Source: Panacagrimonas sp.
GTDB lineage: Bacteria > Pseudomonadota > Gammaproteobacteria > Nevskiales > Nevskiaceae
DNA length: 64,000 bases
Assembly: GCF_020697055.1 (NCBI RefSeq)
Contig: NZ_JAJFBP010000029.1
Coordinates: forward strand, 16,046 to 80,045
Reading direction: 5' to 3'
Shown: one piece after another, positions 7,528 to 16,018 of the stretch
Numbering within the stretch: position 1 is the first letter of the stretch
Layout of the letters: each line of letters starts with the position of its first letter
Notes under the pieces: generated by a model
Seen by the model: the letters and a program-made list of their open reading frames with translations, nothing else
What the model was told of the DNA's origin: nothing
Databases searched by the model: none
Made by a program: the position numbers and the translations under genes

Positions 7528-8559
7528 ATGGACCTGATCACCGTCACCGACAAAGGCCTGTACTGCGCGCCGGGCGACTTCTACGTCGACCCCTGGCGAC
7601 CGGTGCCGCGCGCGGTGATCACCCATGCGCACTCCGATCACGCGCGCACCGGGTCCAAGCACTACTGGTGCTCGACGCCCGGCCTGGGGCTGACCCGCGC
7701 GCGCGTCGGTCACGGCGGCGGCATCACCGCGGTGCCGTACGGCGAGACGTTCACGCTCGGCGAGGCGCGCGTGTCGCTGCATCCGGCCGGTCACGTGCTC
7801 GGCTCGGCGCAGGTGCGCATCGAGGCCGGCGGCGAGGTGTGGGTGGTGTCGGGCGACTACAAGCGCGATCCGGATCCGACCTGCGCGCCGTTCGAACCGG
7901 TTCGGTGCGACGTCTTCATCACCGAGGCGACGTTCGCGCTGCCGGTCTATCGCTGGCCCGCGCCCGAGGTCGTCGCGCGCGAGATCTTCGACTGGTGGCA
8001 GGCCTGCAAGGCCGCCGGCGAGTGCGCGATGTTGTGCGCGTATTCGCTGGGCAAGGCGCAGCGCGTGCTGGCCGAACTGACGCGCTTCACCGACGAGACC
8101 GCGTACCTGCACGGCGCGGTGGTGCCGCTGGTGAAGGTGTATCGCGACGCCGGCGTGAAGATGCTGCCGACCGAACCGGTCGGAAACCAGACGAAGTTCT
8201 TCGACTGGAAGGGCCGCCTGGTGATCGCGCCGCCGGGCGCGGCCGGCACGCCCTGGATCAAGCGGTTTCGTCCGGTGTCGACCGGATTCTGCTCGGGCTG
8301 GATGCGCGTCCGGGGATCGCGTCGGCGGCAAGCCTGGGATCGCGGCTTCGTGCTGTCCGATCACGCCGACTGGGACGGGCTGCTGCTCAGCATCGAGCAG
8401 TCTGGTGCGCGCCGCGTGCTCGCCACGCACGGAAATACCGATGCGCTGATCGAGGTGCTGCGAGCGCGCGGCCTCGATGCGAGCGCGCTGCGGACCGAGT
8501 ACGAGGGTGAGCAGGGTGGGAGTGCGCCGCTGGATGCGGCCGAGGAAGCCGCGGCGTGA
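7528..8559 (+). CDS. Ligase-associated DNA exonuclease, metallo-beta-lactamase fold
   Basis: A 343-residue MBL-fold/beta-CASP-type nuclease. Metal-binding motifs in order: THAHSDHA at about residues 31-38 (HxHxDH), HPAGHVLGSAQ at about 85, SGDYKRD at about 109, and LSDHADWDGL near 270; THGNTD is the late His motif. This is the Exo member of the bacterial Lhr-Lig-Exo-Pe gene set, in which a nuclease travels with an ATP-dependent ligase. The ligase follows on the same strand after a 125-bp gap filled by an inverted repeat. No Shine-Dalgarno sequence is evident at ATG 7528. Natural substrates of these enzymes are not settled. Confidence 0.9.
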   Translation: MDLITVTDKGLYCAPGDFYVDPWRPVPRAVITHAHSDHARTGSKHYWCSTPGLGLTRARVGHGGGITAVPYGETFTLGEARVSLHPAGHVLGSAQVRIEAGGEVWVVSGDYKRDPDPTCAPFEPVRCDVFITEATFALPVYRWPAPEVVAREIFDWWQACKAAGECAMLCAYSLGKAQRVLAELTRFTDETAYLHGAVVPLVKVYRDAGVKMLPTEPVGNQTKFFDWKGRLVIAPPGAAGTPWIKRFRPVSTGFCSGWMRVRGSRRRQAWDRGFVLSDHADWDGLLLSIEQSGARRVLATHGNTDALIEVLRARGLDASALRTEYEGEQGGSAPLDAAEEAAA

Positions 8560-8569
8560 AAGAAAAGGC

Positions 8570-8667
8570 GTCACCGCAAAGGCACAAAGGAAAAAAGCAA
8601 GGACGCAAAGGTCTTTCAACTGGTTTTCCTCTGCGTCCTTTCTTTTCCTTTGTGCCTTTGCGGTGAC
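8570..8667. repeat. CGCAAAG-type long inverted repeat upstream of the ligase gene
   Basis: The arms are about 40 nt each: the left starts GTCACCGCAAAGGCACAAAG at 8570 and the right (8628-8667) ends CTTTGTGCCTTTGCGGTGAC. Pairing is nearly continuous, so a transcript would fold into a long hairpin. It ends 17 bp before the ligase ATG and fills the exonuclease-ligase gap. Confidence 0.9.
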
Positions 8668-8684
8668 GTCCTTGACTCTTGCCC

Positions 8685-10379
8685 ATGCGTCGCTTCGCAC
8701 AGCTGTACGCGGACCTCGACGACACGCGCGCCACGTCGCGCAAGCTGAGCGCGATGCGTCGCTACTTCGCGCAGGCGCCGGCCGAGGATGCGGCCTGGGG
8801 CCTGTTCTTCCTGCTCGGCAATCGACTCAAGCGGCTGATCCCGCCGACGCGCCTGCGCGGGTGGATCGTCGAGGCAACCGGGCTGCCCGAGGCGGTGGTC
8901 GAGGAGAGCTACGCGCACGTCGGGGATCTGGGGGAGACGATCGCATTGTTGTTCGATCGGGAAGGGTCGGGCCCCTCACCCCCACCCTCTCCCCGCTCGC
9001 GCGGGGAGAGGGAGACCGCCGTGCCCCCCCTCCCCGCATCGCGGGGAGAGGGTGGGGGCGAGGGGCCCGGCGCACTCCCACTCCACATCTGCGTCGAAAA
9101 CCTCCGCGCGCTGCAAGACGCCGACGAACCCGCCCAACGCGCGTTCATCGTCGAGCAATGGCGCACCCTCCCCTATCTCGAATGCCTGCTGTTCAACAAG
9201 CTGCTGACCGGCTCGTTGCGCGTCGGCGTCTCCGCGGGCCTGGCCGCGCGCGCGATCGCCGAGCACGCCGGCCTGGAACCGGCGCTGGTGCAGGCGCGAT
9301 TGATGGGCGACTGGACGCCGAGCGTCGAAGCGTTCGAAGCGCTGCTTGCCGCCAGCGATCACGACGGCGCGCGCGATCCGTCGCAGCCCTACCCGTTCTG
9401 CCTGGCCTCGCCGCTGGAGGCCGAGCCTGAATCGATCGGCGATCCCGGCGCGTTCCTGGTCGAGTGGAAATGGGACGGCATCCGCGGCCAGCTGATCCGA
9501 CGCCAAGGCCGCACGTTCCTGTGGTCGCGCGGCGAGGAACTGCTCGACGGCCGTTTCCCCGAGATCGAGGCCGCGGCCACCGCGCTGCCCGACGGCACGG
9601 TGATCGACGGCGAGGTGCTGGCCTGGAACGCGCAGGGCGTGATGCCGTTCGCGGCGCTGCAGAAGCGCATCGGCCGCAAGACGCTGGGAAAGAAGATCCT
9701 GGCCGAGAACCCGGTGGTGTTCCTGGCCTACGACCTGCTCGAGTGGGAAGGCGCGGACTGGCGCGAGCGTCCGCTGGTTGCGCGTCGCGCGCGGCTCGAA
9801 TCGCTGCTCGGTCACGCCACCCGCGACGCCGCGATGCAGCTGTCGTCCGCGGTGCGCGCCGCCGACTGGCGCGAATTCGCCGCGCTGCGCGAGCAGGCGC
9901 GCGCACGCGGCGTCGAAGGCCTGATGCTCAAGCGCCTGGATTCGCCGTACCTGCCGGGACGCAAGCGCGGCTTGTGGTGGAAGTGGAAGATCGGTGCGCT
10001 GACCGTCGACACCGTGCTGTTGTACGCGCAGTCCGGGCACGGACGGCGCTCGAATCTCTACACCGACTACACGCTCGCGGTGCGCGACGGCGAAAACCTC
10101 GTGCCGGTGGCCAAGGCCTACTCGGGGCTGACCGACGAGGAACTGGTGCAGATGGATCGCTGGATCCGCGCGCACACGCGCGAGAAGTTCGGCCCGGTGC
10201 GCAGCGTCGACGCCGAGCAGGTGTTCGAGATCGCGTTCGAAGGAATCCAGGCGAGCACGCGGCACAAGGCCGGCGTCGCGTTGCGGTTTCCGCGGATCGC
10301 GCGGTGGAGGAAGGACAAGACGGTCGGCGAGATCGATACGCTCGAATCGCTCAAACGGCTGATTCGTCCGTCGGCGTGA
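8685..10379 (+). CDS. ATP-dependent DNA ligase of the Lhr-Lig-Exo-Pe set, with a repeat-encoded insert
   Basis: A 564-residue ligase (ATG 8685; an upstream TTG at 8679 is also in frame). It has an N-terminal DNA-binding domain (about 1-235), then the nucleotidyltransferase core with KxDG at Lys262 (EWKWDGIRG), FPEIEAAATALPDGTVIDGE (motif III region), LAYDLLEWEG, EGLMLKRLDSPY (motif IV) and WWKWKIGALTVD (motif V), and an OB-fold C-terminus ending in RFPRIARWRKDK. Residues about 96-128 (Gly, Pro, Ser, Arg and Glu rich) are encoded by a palindromic repeat at 8969-9068 lying between the conserved DLGETIALL and the next helix. The frame stays open through it. It probably acts with the neighbouring exonuclease, helicase and phosphoesterase in DNA repair. 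Confidence 0.93.
   Translation: MRRFAQLYADLDDTRATSRKLSAMRRYFAQAPAEDAAWGLFFLLGNRLKRLIPPTRLRGWIVEATGLPEAVVEESYAHVGDLGETIALLFDREGSGPSPPPSPRSRGERETAVPPLPASRGEGGGEGPGALPLHICVENLRALQDADEPAQRAFIVEQWRTLPYLECLLFNKLLTGSLRVGVSAGLAARAIAEHAGLEPALVQARLMGDWTPSVEAFEALLAASDHDGARDPSQPYPFCLASPLEAEPESIGDPGAFLVEWKWDGIRGQLIRRQGRTFLWSRGEELLDGRFPEIEAAATALPDGTVIDGEVLAWNAQGVMPFAALQKRIGRKTLGKKILAENPVVFLAYDLLEWEGADWRERPLVARRARLESLLGHATRDAAMQLSSAVRAADWREFAALREQARARGVEGLMLKRLDSPYLPGRKRGLWWKWKIGALTVDTVLLYAQSGHGRRSNLYTDYTLAVRDGENLVPVAKAYSGLTDEELVQMDRWIRAHTREKFGPVRSVDAEQVFEIAFEGIQASTRHKAGVALRFPRIARWRKDKTVGEIDTLESLKRLIRPSA
8969..9068. repeat. CCCTCTCC-type palindromic repeat inside the ligase coding sequence
   Basis: The outer arms are 28 nt each: the left starts GGGCCCCTCACCCCCACCCT at 8969 and the right ends GGGTGGGGGCGAGGGGCCC at 9068, with one mismatch. 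Two inner hairpins, CTCTCCCCGC/GCGGGGAGAG around 8987-9010 and CTCCCCGC/GCGGGGAG around 9030-9048, match the element between parA and parB. The translated product is low-complexity and does not interrupt the reading frame. Confidence 0.9.
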
Positions 10380-10380
10380 T

Positions 10381-10405
10381 GGCGGGATGCGCTGCGCATC
10401 CCGCC
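10381..10405. repeat. GGCGGGATGCGC palindrome between convergent genes
   Basis: A perfect 25-nt palindrome: GGCGGGATGCGC and its complement around one central base. It starts 1 bp after the ligase stop and lies 4 bp before the end of the convergent propeller-protein gene. It could act as a bidirectional transcription barrier, although no U-tract is present. The same GGCGGGATGCGC core recurs at 17675, 24806 and near 42337. Confidence 0.8.
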
Positions 10406-10409
10406 GCGG

Positions 10410-12173
10410 CTACCCGCCCGGCCGAGGCTTGTACGGATCCCACGTCAACCGCAGATCCAGCGCCCAGCGCGTCGTGCCGTCGGCCTTGGCGTGCGGCAAC
10501 AGCTGCAGGTTGCGCTGGGTGATCCGGAACGGCGGCGGATCGGGCAGGCGATCGAAGGTCTTCGCGTCGCGCGGCGGCAGCGTGTAGACGTCGCCGTTCT
10601 CGTTGTTCGTCGCGTGCCAGCTCAGGTCGACCTTGCGCGTGAAGCCGCCGTCGGCGCCGCGGGTGTAGACCTGCGTGTTCGAGATCAGCGTACCGTGCGC
10701 CTTCTTCACCTCGTCGAGCGTGAGCGTGTACAGCAGCGACATGCCCTGTTTGATCTCGACCTCGACGCCGATGTCGAACCCGACCGCGGCGTGCGTGACC
10801 AGCGGAATGTCGAGGCCGACGCGCTTCTTTTCCATTCGCACCGGCCGCGAATCGCGCACGCGGCCGCGATCGTCGGTGACATAGCGCGTGCCGGCGTCGG
10901 GCCGCTGCCATTGCGGATCGCTGCTCAGCACCACGCGCATCGGCAATCCCGCCACCGGCTTCTTCGTCGCGTGATCGATCACCGTGATCAGCAGGTCCAG
11001 CGTGTCGCCGCCCGATGCGGACGCAGGCGCCGCCGCCACCGCGGGGGCCGCCTTCAGCGGCGCGCCGTCCAGCCGACCGATCTCCCGAAGTTCGAAGGGA
11101 CCGCCGGCCATGCCGTACAGGTACAGCCGCGTCGGCTCGTTGCCGCGACGCGCCCGGACCAGAAAGCGCGAGGGATTGTCGACCGAGTCGATCACCCGCA
11201 CCTGCGCGCCCCCGAGTTCCGCGCCGACGCGTTCGACGACGTTCTCGCTGCGGTTGTCGAACCAGATCACCGGTCGCTCGCCGCCCGCGAGTTCCACGCC
11301 GATCAGCGTGCCGCGCGGCGACACGATCGGCTGCATCGCGTGGCTGCCGTCGGCGAACACGCTCAGGTGCGGATCCTCCTGGTCGGACAGATCCAGCGAA
11401 AACATCGCGTCGTGCGCGCCGCGGCGGCCCAGCGCGTTCAGCCGGTCGGCCACGTTCACGTGCACCGGCATCGGCTGCAGCGCGGGCACGCCCGGCGGAG
11501 GTCGAAAACGCGTGAGCCGTTTCCATTTCAGCGGACGCCACAGCTTGGCCTCCCCCAGCCGCGAGAACGCCGCGACCGTGCCGTCCGGCTCGGCGCCCCA
11601 GCCGAAGCGCACCTCGCCGAAGTTGTCGGTGCGGAAATGCCGGATCGGCGGCTGCGCCGCGAGCGTGGTGCGCAGCGCACCGTCCAGCACGTCGAGCTGC
11701 GCCACCGACGGAAAGGCCTCGCCCTGCGCCTGCAGGCGCAGCAGCACGGATCGGGGTTCGCGCGGCAGCCAGTCGATCACCTGCGGCCGCAGGTCGGGAT
11801 CGTCACCGCGCTGTTCGTGGCGCAGCAGCACGCGCCGATCGCCGCCGTCGACGTTCACCGCCAGCACCGTGGACCGGCCGCCCAGATGCAGGCCGCACAG
11901 CAGCCGCTCCGAGTTGCCCCAGCCCCACCAGTCCAGCGTCTTGCCTTCGAAGGCGCTCGCATCGATCACGCGGCGGCGTGCATCGTCGCCGTCGAGGTCG
12001 ATCACCTCCAGCGCGACCTGGTTGGCGGCGTCGCGCGCCAGGTAGGCCACGTAGCGACCGTCGGGAGACAGCGAAGGATTCTCCATGCGCGGCAGCTCCC
12101 TGGGCGCGGCGTGGGCCATCGTGCTCACCAGCGCGAGCGCGAACAGATAGAAGAAGGAGAACAGGATCCTCAT
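10410..12173 (-). CDS. Exported S9/TolB-type beta-propeller protein without a hydrolase domain, unknown function
   Basis: About 587 residues with a signal peptide (MRILFSFFYLFALALVSTMA, cleavage at AHA-AP). An N-terminal propeller shows PD40/S9-type blades: NPSLSPDGRYVAYLARD near the N-terminus, WWGWGNSERLLCGL, VIDWLPREPRSVLLRL, PIVSPRGTLIGVEL. This resembles the propeller of prolyl-oligopeptidase-type S9 enzymes. No alpha/beta-hydrolase domain follows; instead, from about residue 395, there is a carboxypeptidase-regulatory or Ig-like module (DTLDLLITVIDHATKKPVAG) and more beta-rich sequence. ATG 12173 is chosen; GTG 12179 directly after the rarD stop is possible. It follows rarD on the same strand and separates the two halves of the repair set. 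Not recognised as a characterised family. Confidence 0.8.
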   Translation of the reverse strand: MRILFSFFYLFALALVSTMAHAAPRELPRMENPSLSPDGRYVAYLARDAANQVALEVIDLDGDDARRRVIDASAFEGKTLDWWGWGNSERLLCGLHLGGRSTVLAVNVDGGDRRVLLRHEQRGDDPDLRPQVIDWLPREPRSVLLRLQAQGEAFPSVAQLDVLDGALRTTLAAQPPIRHFRTDNFGEVRFGWGAEPDGTVAAFSRLGEAKLWRPLKWKRLTRFRPPPGVPALQPMPVHVNVADRLNALGRRGAHDAMFSLDLSDQEDPHLSVFADGSHAMQPIVSPRGTLIGVELAGGERPVIWFDNRSENVVERVGAELGGAQVRVIDSVDNPSRFLVRARRGNEPTRLYLYGMAGGPFELREIGRLDGAPLKAAPAVAAAPASASGGDTLDLLITVIDHATKKPVAGLPMRVVLSSDPQWQRPDAGTRYVTDDRGRVRDSRPVRMEKKRVGLDIPLVTHAAVGFDIGVEVEIKQGMSLLYTLTLDEVKKAHGTLISNTQVYTRGADGGFTRKVDLSWHATNNENGDVYTLPPRDAKTFDRLPDPPPFRITQRNLQLLPHAKADGTTRWALDLRLTWDPYKPRPGG

Positions 12174-12179
12174 GCGCAC

Positions 12180-13088
12180 TCAGCCATACCCGCGCATCCG
12201 GATGCGCCACAGCCCGTCGAGCGCGTACAACGCCAGCGCGCCCCAGATGCAGCCGAAGCCGATCAGCTGCACCTCGGAGAACGGCTCGCCGAACAGGAAC
12301 ACGCCGGTCAGCAGCTGCAGCGTCGGTCCGATGTACTGGATGATCCCGACCAGCGACAGCGGAATGCGCCGCGCGCCGTAGGCGAACCAGATCAGCGGCA
12401 TCGCGGTGACCACGCCGGCCAGGATCATCAGCAGGTCCTCGTAGCGACCGACGTGGCCGAAGCCGCCGGTGCCCATCGCCTCGCAGAAGACCAGGTAGCC
12501 CAGCGCCGGCACGAACATGATCAGGCTCTCCACGCCCAGCCCCGGCACCGATTCCACCGACACGATCTTGCGGATCAGTCCGTAGGTGCCGAACGAGAAG
12601 GCCAGCGCCAGCGCGATCCACGGCAGCCGACCGAGTTTCCACGTCAGCCAGGCCACGCCGAACGCCGCCAGCGCCACCGACACCCACTGGCGCAGGTTCA
12701 GGCGCTCGCCCAGCACCGCCACGCCGAGCAGCACGTTCACCAGCGGATTGATGAAGTAGCCCAGCGCCGACTCGACCACGTGGCCGGCGTTGACCGCCCA
12801 GATGTAGAGCACCCAGTTGACGCTGATCAGCAGGCTGCTGGCCAGCAATAGCGGCGCCGCGCGCGGTCGCGACAGCGTCGCGCGCAGCCAGCCGAAGCCC
12901 TGCTTCCACATCAGGAATCCGACGACGAACACCGTGCACCACAGGATCCGGTGCGCGGTGATCTGCAACGGCGCGACCATCTGCAGCTCGCGCCAATACA
13001 GCGGGAACAGGCCCCAGGCGATGAACGCGCCGACGGTGGCGACGAAGCCGCGTCTAGCTTCTTCCGGTGTCGGCTGGGTGGGGGTCAT
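12180..13088 (-). CDS. rarD: RarD-type EamA/DMT superfamily transporter
   Basis: A 302-residue inner-membrane protein with about ten hydrophobic segments in two EamA repeats. It shows the RarD-type opening (GFVATVGAFIAWGLFPLYWRELQ), SSLLISVNWVLYIWAVNAGHVVESALGYFINPL and LVGIIQYIGPTLQLLTGVFLFGEP. Family members are small-molecule exporters; the substrate here is unknown. It is co-directional with the propeller protein (the stop codon abuts its GTG) and lies back to back with the lhr gene, with an inverted repeat between. Confidence 0.93.
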   Translation of the reverse strand: MTPTQPTPEEARRGFVATVGAFIAWGLFPLYWRELQMVAPLQITAHRILWCTVFVVGFLMWKQGFGWLRATLSRPRAAPLLLASSLLISVNWVLYIWAVNAGHVVESALGYFINPLVNVLLGVAVLGERLNLRQWVSVALAAFGVAWLTWKLGRLPWIALALAFSFGTYGLIRKIVSVESVPGLGVESLIMFVPALGYLVFCEAMGTGGFGHVGRYEDLLMILAGVVTAMPLIWFAYGARRIPLSLVGIIQYIGPTLQLLTGVFLFGEPFSEVQLIGFGCIWGALALYALDGLWRIRMRGYG

Positions 13089-13111
13089 GTGGGGGGCGGG
13101 GAGTACAAGCC

Positions 13112-13251
13112 GAAAGAATCACGCAAAGACGCAGAGACGCAGAGCACGCAAAGGAAAAAAGAGTGGGATTGCGCGAGGCGTGGCCTCGCCGCTTTTTACC
13201 TGAGTTTTTCTTTGCGTCCTTCGCGTCTCTGCGTCTTTGCGTGATTCTTTC
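13112..13251. repeat. CGCAAAG-type long inverted repeat upstream of the lhr gene
   Basis: The arms are about 47 nt: the left starts GAAAGAATCACGCAAAGACG at 13112 and the right (from about 13205) ends CGTCTTTGCGTGATTCTTTC at 13251. Pairing is near-perfect apart from small indels. It lies in the rarD-lhr divergent gap and ends 50 bp before the lhr ATG. Confidence 0.9.
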
Positions 13252-13301
13252 AGCTTTTCCGCCCACCTTGGAAAGACCCCCGGCGCTCCCACCCTAGGCG
13301 G

Positions 13302-15869
13302 ATGTCCGAAGCCACGCCGCGCCCCGACGTCGTCGACCGCATCGAGCGCGCGTTCGCGGCGCGCGGGTGGCGCGTCTTCGACTACCAGCGCGAGGTCTGG
13401 CGCGCGCAGGCGGCGGGCGGTTCGGGCCTGATCCACGCGCCGACCGGCACCGGCAAGACGCTCGCCGCCTGGCTCGGGCTGCTGGCGGATCCGCAGCGGA
13501 TCGACGAGGGGCTCTCGGTGCTGTGGATCACGCCGATGCGCGCGCTGGCCACCGACACCACCGCCGGATTGCAGGCCGCATGCCGCGACGTCGGCGTCGA
13601 CTGGAACATCGAGATGCGCACCGGCGACACCGCGTCGCACGTGCGCGCGCGCCAGCGCCGCAAGCTGCCCAACGCGCTGGTGACCACGCCCGAATCGGCG
13701 TCGCTGCTGCTGAGCTACGCCGACCTGGTTCCGGCGCTGTCGAAACTGCGCGCGGTGGTGGTCGACGAATGGCACGAGCTGCTCGGCTCCAAGCGCGGCG
13801 TGCAGACCGAGCTGGTGCTGTCGCGGCTGCGCGCGCTCAGTCCGGAGCTGAAGACCTGGGGCCTGTCCGCGACGCTGGGCAATCTGGACCAGGCGATGCG
13901 CACGCTGCTCGGTCCTTCGAGATCCGGACGCTGCATCTCGGCCGACGTCGACAAGCGCGTCGTGATCGAAACGCTGCTGCCGGACGTCGCCGAGCGTTTT
14001 CCGTGGGCCGGCCACATGGGCCTGGGCCAGGTGCCGCGCGTGATCGAGGCGATCCGCCGCGCGAAGACCTCGCTGCTGTTCATCAACACGCGTTCGCAGG
14101 CCGAGCGCTGGTTCGAACGGCTGACCGCGGTCGACGATCCGCCGCTGAAGGTCGCACTGCACCACGGCTCGCTCGATCCGGCGCTGCGCGCGGCGGCCGA
14201 GGACGGACTGCGCCAGGGCACGCTCGATGCGGTGGTGGCGACCAGCAGCCTGGACCTGGGCGTGGACTTCACGCCGGTGGACCAGGTGATCCAGATCGGC
14301 GGACCCAAGGGCATCGCGCGGCTGCTGCAGCGCGCCGGACGCAGCGGCCATCGACCCGGCCAGGTCAGCCGCATCGTCTGCGTGCCGACGCAGGCCATCG
14401 AGATCGCCGAGTTCGCGGCCGCGCGCGAAGCCGCGGCGGCAGGCACCGTCGAAGCGCGCGTGCCGCTGACGCACGCGCTGGACGTGCTGGCCCAGCACAT
14501 CGTGACGCTGGCGCTCAGCGGGTGCGTCAGCGCCGCCGAAATCCGGCGCGAGATCGCCGCCACGCACGCCTACGCCGCGCTCGACGACACCAGCTGGAAC
14601 TGGGTGATGGATTTCGTCACGCGCGGCGGCAGCGCGCTGGCGGCCTATCCGCAGTACCGCAAGGTCGCCGAGGACGCCGACGGCCGCCTGCACGTCCCGG
14701 ACGCGACGCTCGCGCGCCGCCATCGCATGGCCATCGGCACGATCAGCGCCGATCCGCAGGTGCGCGTGAGCTTCGTACGCGGCGGATCGCTCGGCACGGT
14801 GGAGGAAAGCTTCGTGTCGCGACTCAAGCCCGGCGACAGCTTCGTCTTCGCCGGCCGCAAGCTGACGTTCGTGCGCGTGCGCGACATGGTCGCCCACGTG
14901 AAGGCCGGCGGCGGCGGCACGCAGGTGCCGCGCTGGATGGGCGGACGCATGCCGCTGTCGTCGGAGCTGTCGGAGCGGATGCTGCGGCTGTTCGCGCAGT
15001 CCGACGCCGGCGGCACGGCGCGGGATCCCGGCACGCGCGCGGAGATGGCCGCGCTGGCGCCGCTGCTGGAGATCCAGTCGCGCTGGTCGGCGCTGCCGCT
15101 GCCCGGCACGCTGCTGGTCGAACGCACGCGCTCGCGCGAAGGCGAGCACCTGTACTGCTATCCGTTCGCCGGTCGCCATGTGCACGAGGGACTTTCGGCG
15201 CTGGTGGCGTGGCGGCTGTCGCAGAAGCGTCGCGCGAGCTTCGTGTTCTCGGTGAACGACTACGGCTTCGAGCTGCTCTCGCGCGAGCTGCCGGAGCTCG
15301 ACGCCGACGAGATCCGCGCGCTGTTCTCGCCGCAGGATTTCGACGCGGACCTGGTCGCGAGCATCAACGCGGCGGAAATGGCGCGGCGGCGTTTCCGCGA
15401 GATCGCGCGCATCGCGGGCCTGGTGTTCGAAGGCCATCCGGGACAGCGCAAGACGATGCGCCAGGTGCAGGCCTCGTCCGGCCTGATCTTCGACACGCTG
15501 ACGCGCTATGACCCGGAGAATCTGCTGACGCAGCAGGCGCTGCGCGAAGCACTCGACCATCTGCTCGACGCGCGGCGCCTGCGCGCCACCGCCGGGCGGC
15601 TGTACGCCGCCCCGATCGACCTGCGCCACACCGATCGGCTCACGCCGCTGGCGTTCCCGCTGTGGGCCGAGCGCCTGTCCTCGCAGCGGCTGACCTCGGA
15701 GGACTGGCGCACGCGGATCGAGCGGATGCTCGAATCGCTGGAGATCGCCGCGGGCGGCACGCCGGGGCCGCCGATGCCGCCGCCGCTCGACCCGCCTGTC
15801 GCGGCATCGCGCACGAAACCGGCGTCCGAAACGCGGCGCAGGCGCAGGCCGCGACGGCTGCGGCTTTAG
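13302..15869 (+). CDS. Ligase-associated DEXH-box DNA helicase, Lhr-Core type
   Basis: An 855-residue superfamily 2 helicase. Motif I HAPTGTGKT is at residues 45-53, TPMRALATDT (Ia) at about 77-86, VTTPESASLLLS at about 127, DEWH (motif II, DEXH) at 155-158, LSATLGN (III), SSLDLGVDF (V) and QRAGRSGHRPG (VI). The long C-terminal part matches the winged-helix and Lhr-core domains. The length (about 855 rather than about 1500) fits the Lhr-Core class found with Lig, Exo and Pe genes. These proteins are 3'-5' ssDNA-dependent ATPases and helicases. It is followed on the same strand by the PdeM-type phosphoesterase after another inverted repeat. Confidence 0.93.
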   Translation: MSEATPRPDVVDRIERAFAARGWRVFDYQREVWRAQAAGGSGLIHAPTGTGKTLAAWLGLLADPQRIDEGLSVLWITPMRALATDTTAGLQAACRDVGVDWNIEMRTGDTASHVRARQRRKLPNALVTTPESASLLLSYADLVPALSKLRAVVVDEWHELLGSKRGVQTELVLSRLRALSPELKTWGLSATLGNLDQAMRTLLGPSRSGRCISADVDKRVVIETLLPDVAERFPWAGHMGLGQVPRVIEAIRRAKTSLLFINTRSQAERWFERLTAVDDPPLKVALHHGSLDPALRAAAEDGLRQGTLDAVVATSSLDLGVDFTPVDQVIQIGGPKGIARLLQRAGRSGHRPGQVSRIVCVPTQAIEIAEFAAAREAAAAGTVEARVPLTHALDVLAQHIVTLALSGCVSAAEIRREIAATHAYAALDDTSWNWVMDFVTRGGSALAAYPQYRKVAEDADGRLHVPDATLARRHRMAIGTISADPQVRVSFVRGGSLGTVEESFVSRLKPGDSFVFAGRKLTFVRVRDMVAHVKAGGGGTQVPRWMGGRMPLSSELSERMLRLFAQSDAGGTARDPGTRAEMAALAPLLEIQSRWSALPLPGTLLVERTRSREGEHLYCYPFAGRHVHEGLSALVAWRLSQKRRASFVFSVNDYGFELLSRELPELDADEIRALFSPQDFDADLVASINAAEMARRRFREIARIAGLVFEGHPGQRKTMRQVQASSGLIFDTLTRYDPENLLTQQALREALDHLLDARRLRATAGRLYAAPIDLRHTDRLTPLAFPLWAERLSSQRLTSEDWRTRIERMLESLEIAAGGTPGPPMPPPLDPPVAASRTKPASETRRRRRPRRLRL

Positions 15870-15885
15870 CGGGTCGGACAGAATT

Positions 15886-15994
15886 CAACGCAAAGACGCA
15901 GAGGACGCAAGGAAAAGAATCTGGAGGGTCGCTCGTCCCTAGGAATCCTTCTCTCGCCGTTTCCCCTCTGCGACCCTTTGCGTCTTTGCGTTGC
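15886..15994. repeat. CGCAAAG-type long inverted repeat upstream of the phosphoesterase gene
   Basis: The left arm starts CAACGCAAAGACGCAGAGGA at 15886; the right arm ends with TGCGTCTTTGCGTTG at 15994. At least 15 bp pair perfectly at the base. It fills the lhr-phosphoesterase gap and ends 24 bp before the ATG at 16019. Confidence 0.87.
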
Positions 15995-16018
15995 AACTTT
16001 CTTAGACTCCCCCTCCCC

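Noticed and set aside
13119..15629. An 836-codon open frame antisense to the Lhr helicase
   Set aside because: Its composition is that of a complement of a helicase gene, and the plus-strand gene has complete SF2 motifs.
7436..15994. CGCAAAG repeats as a CRISPR array
   Set aside because: They are paired inverted arms in separate intergenic gaps, with no regular spacers and no cas genes.
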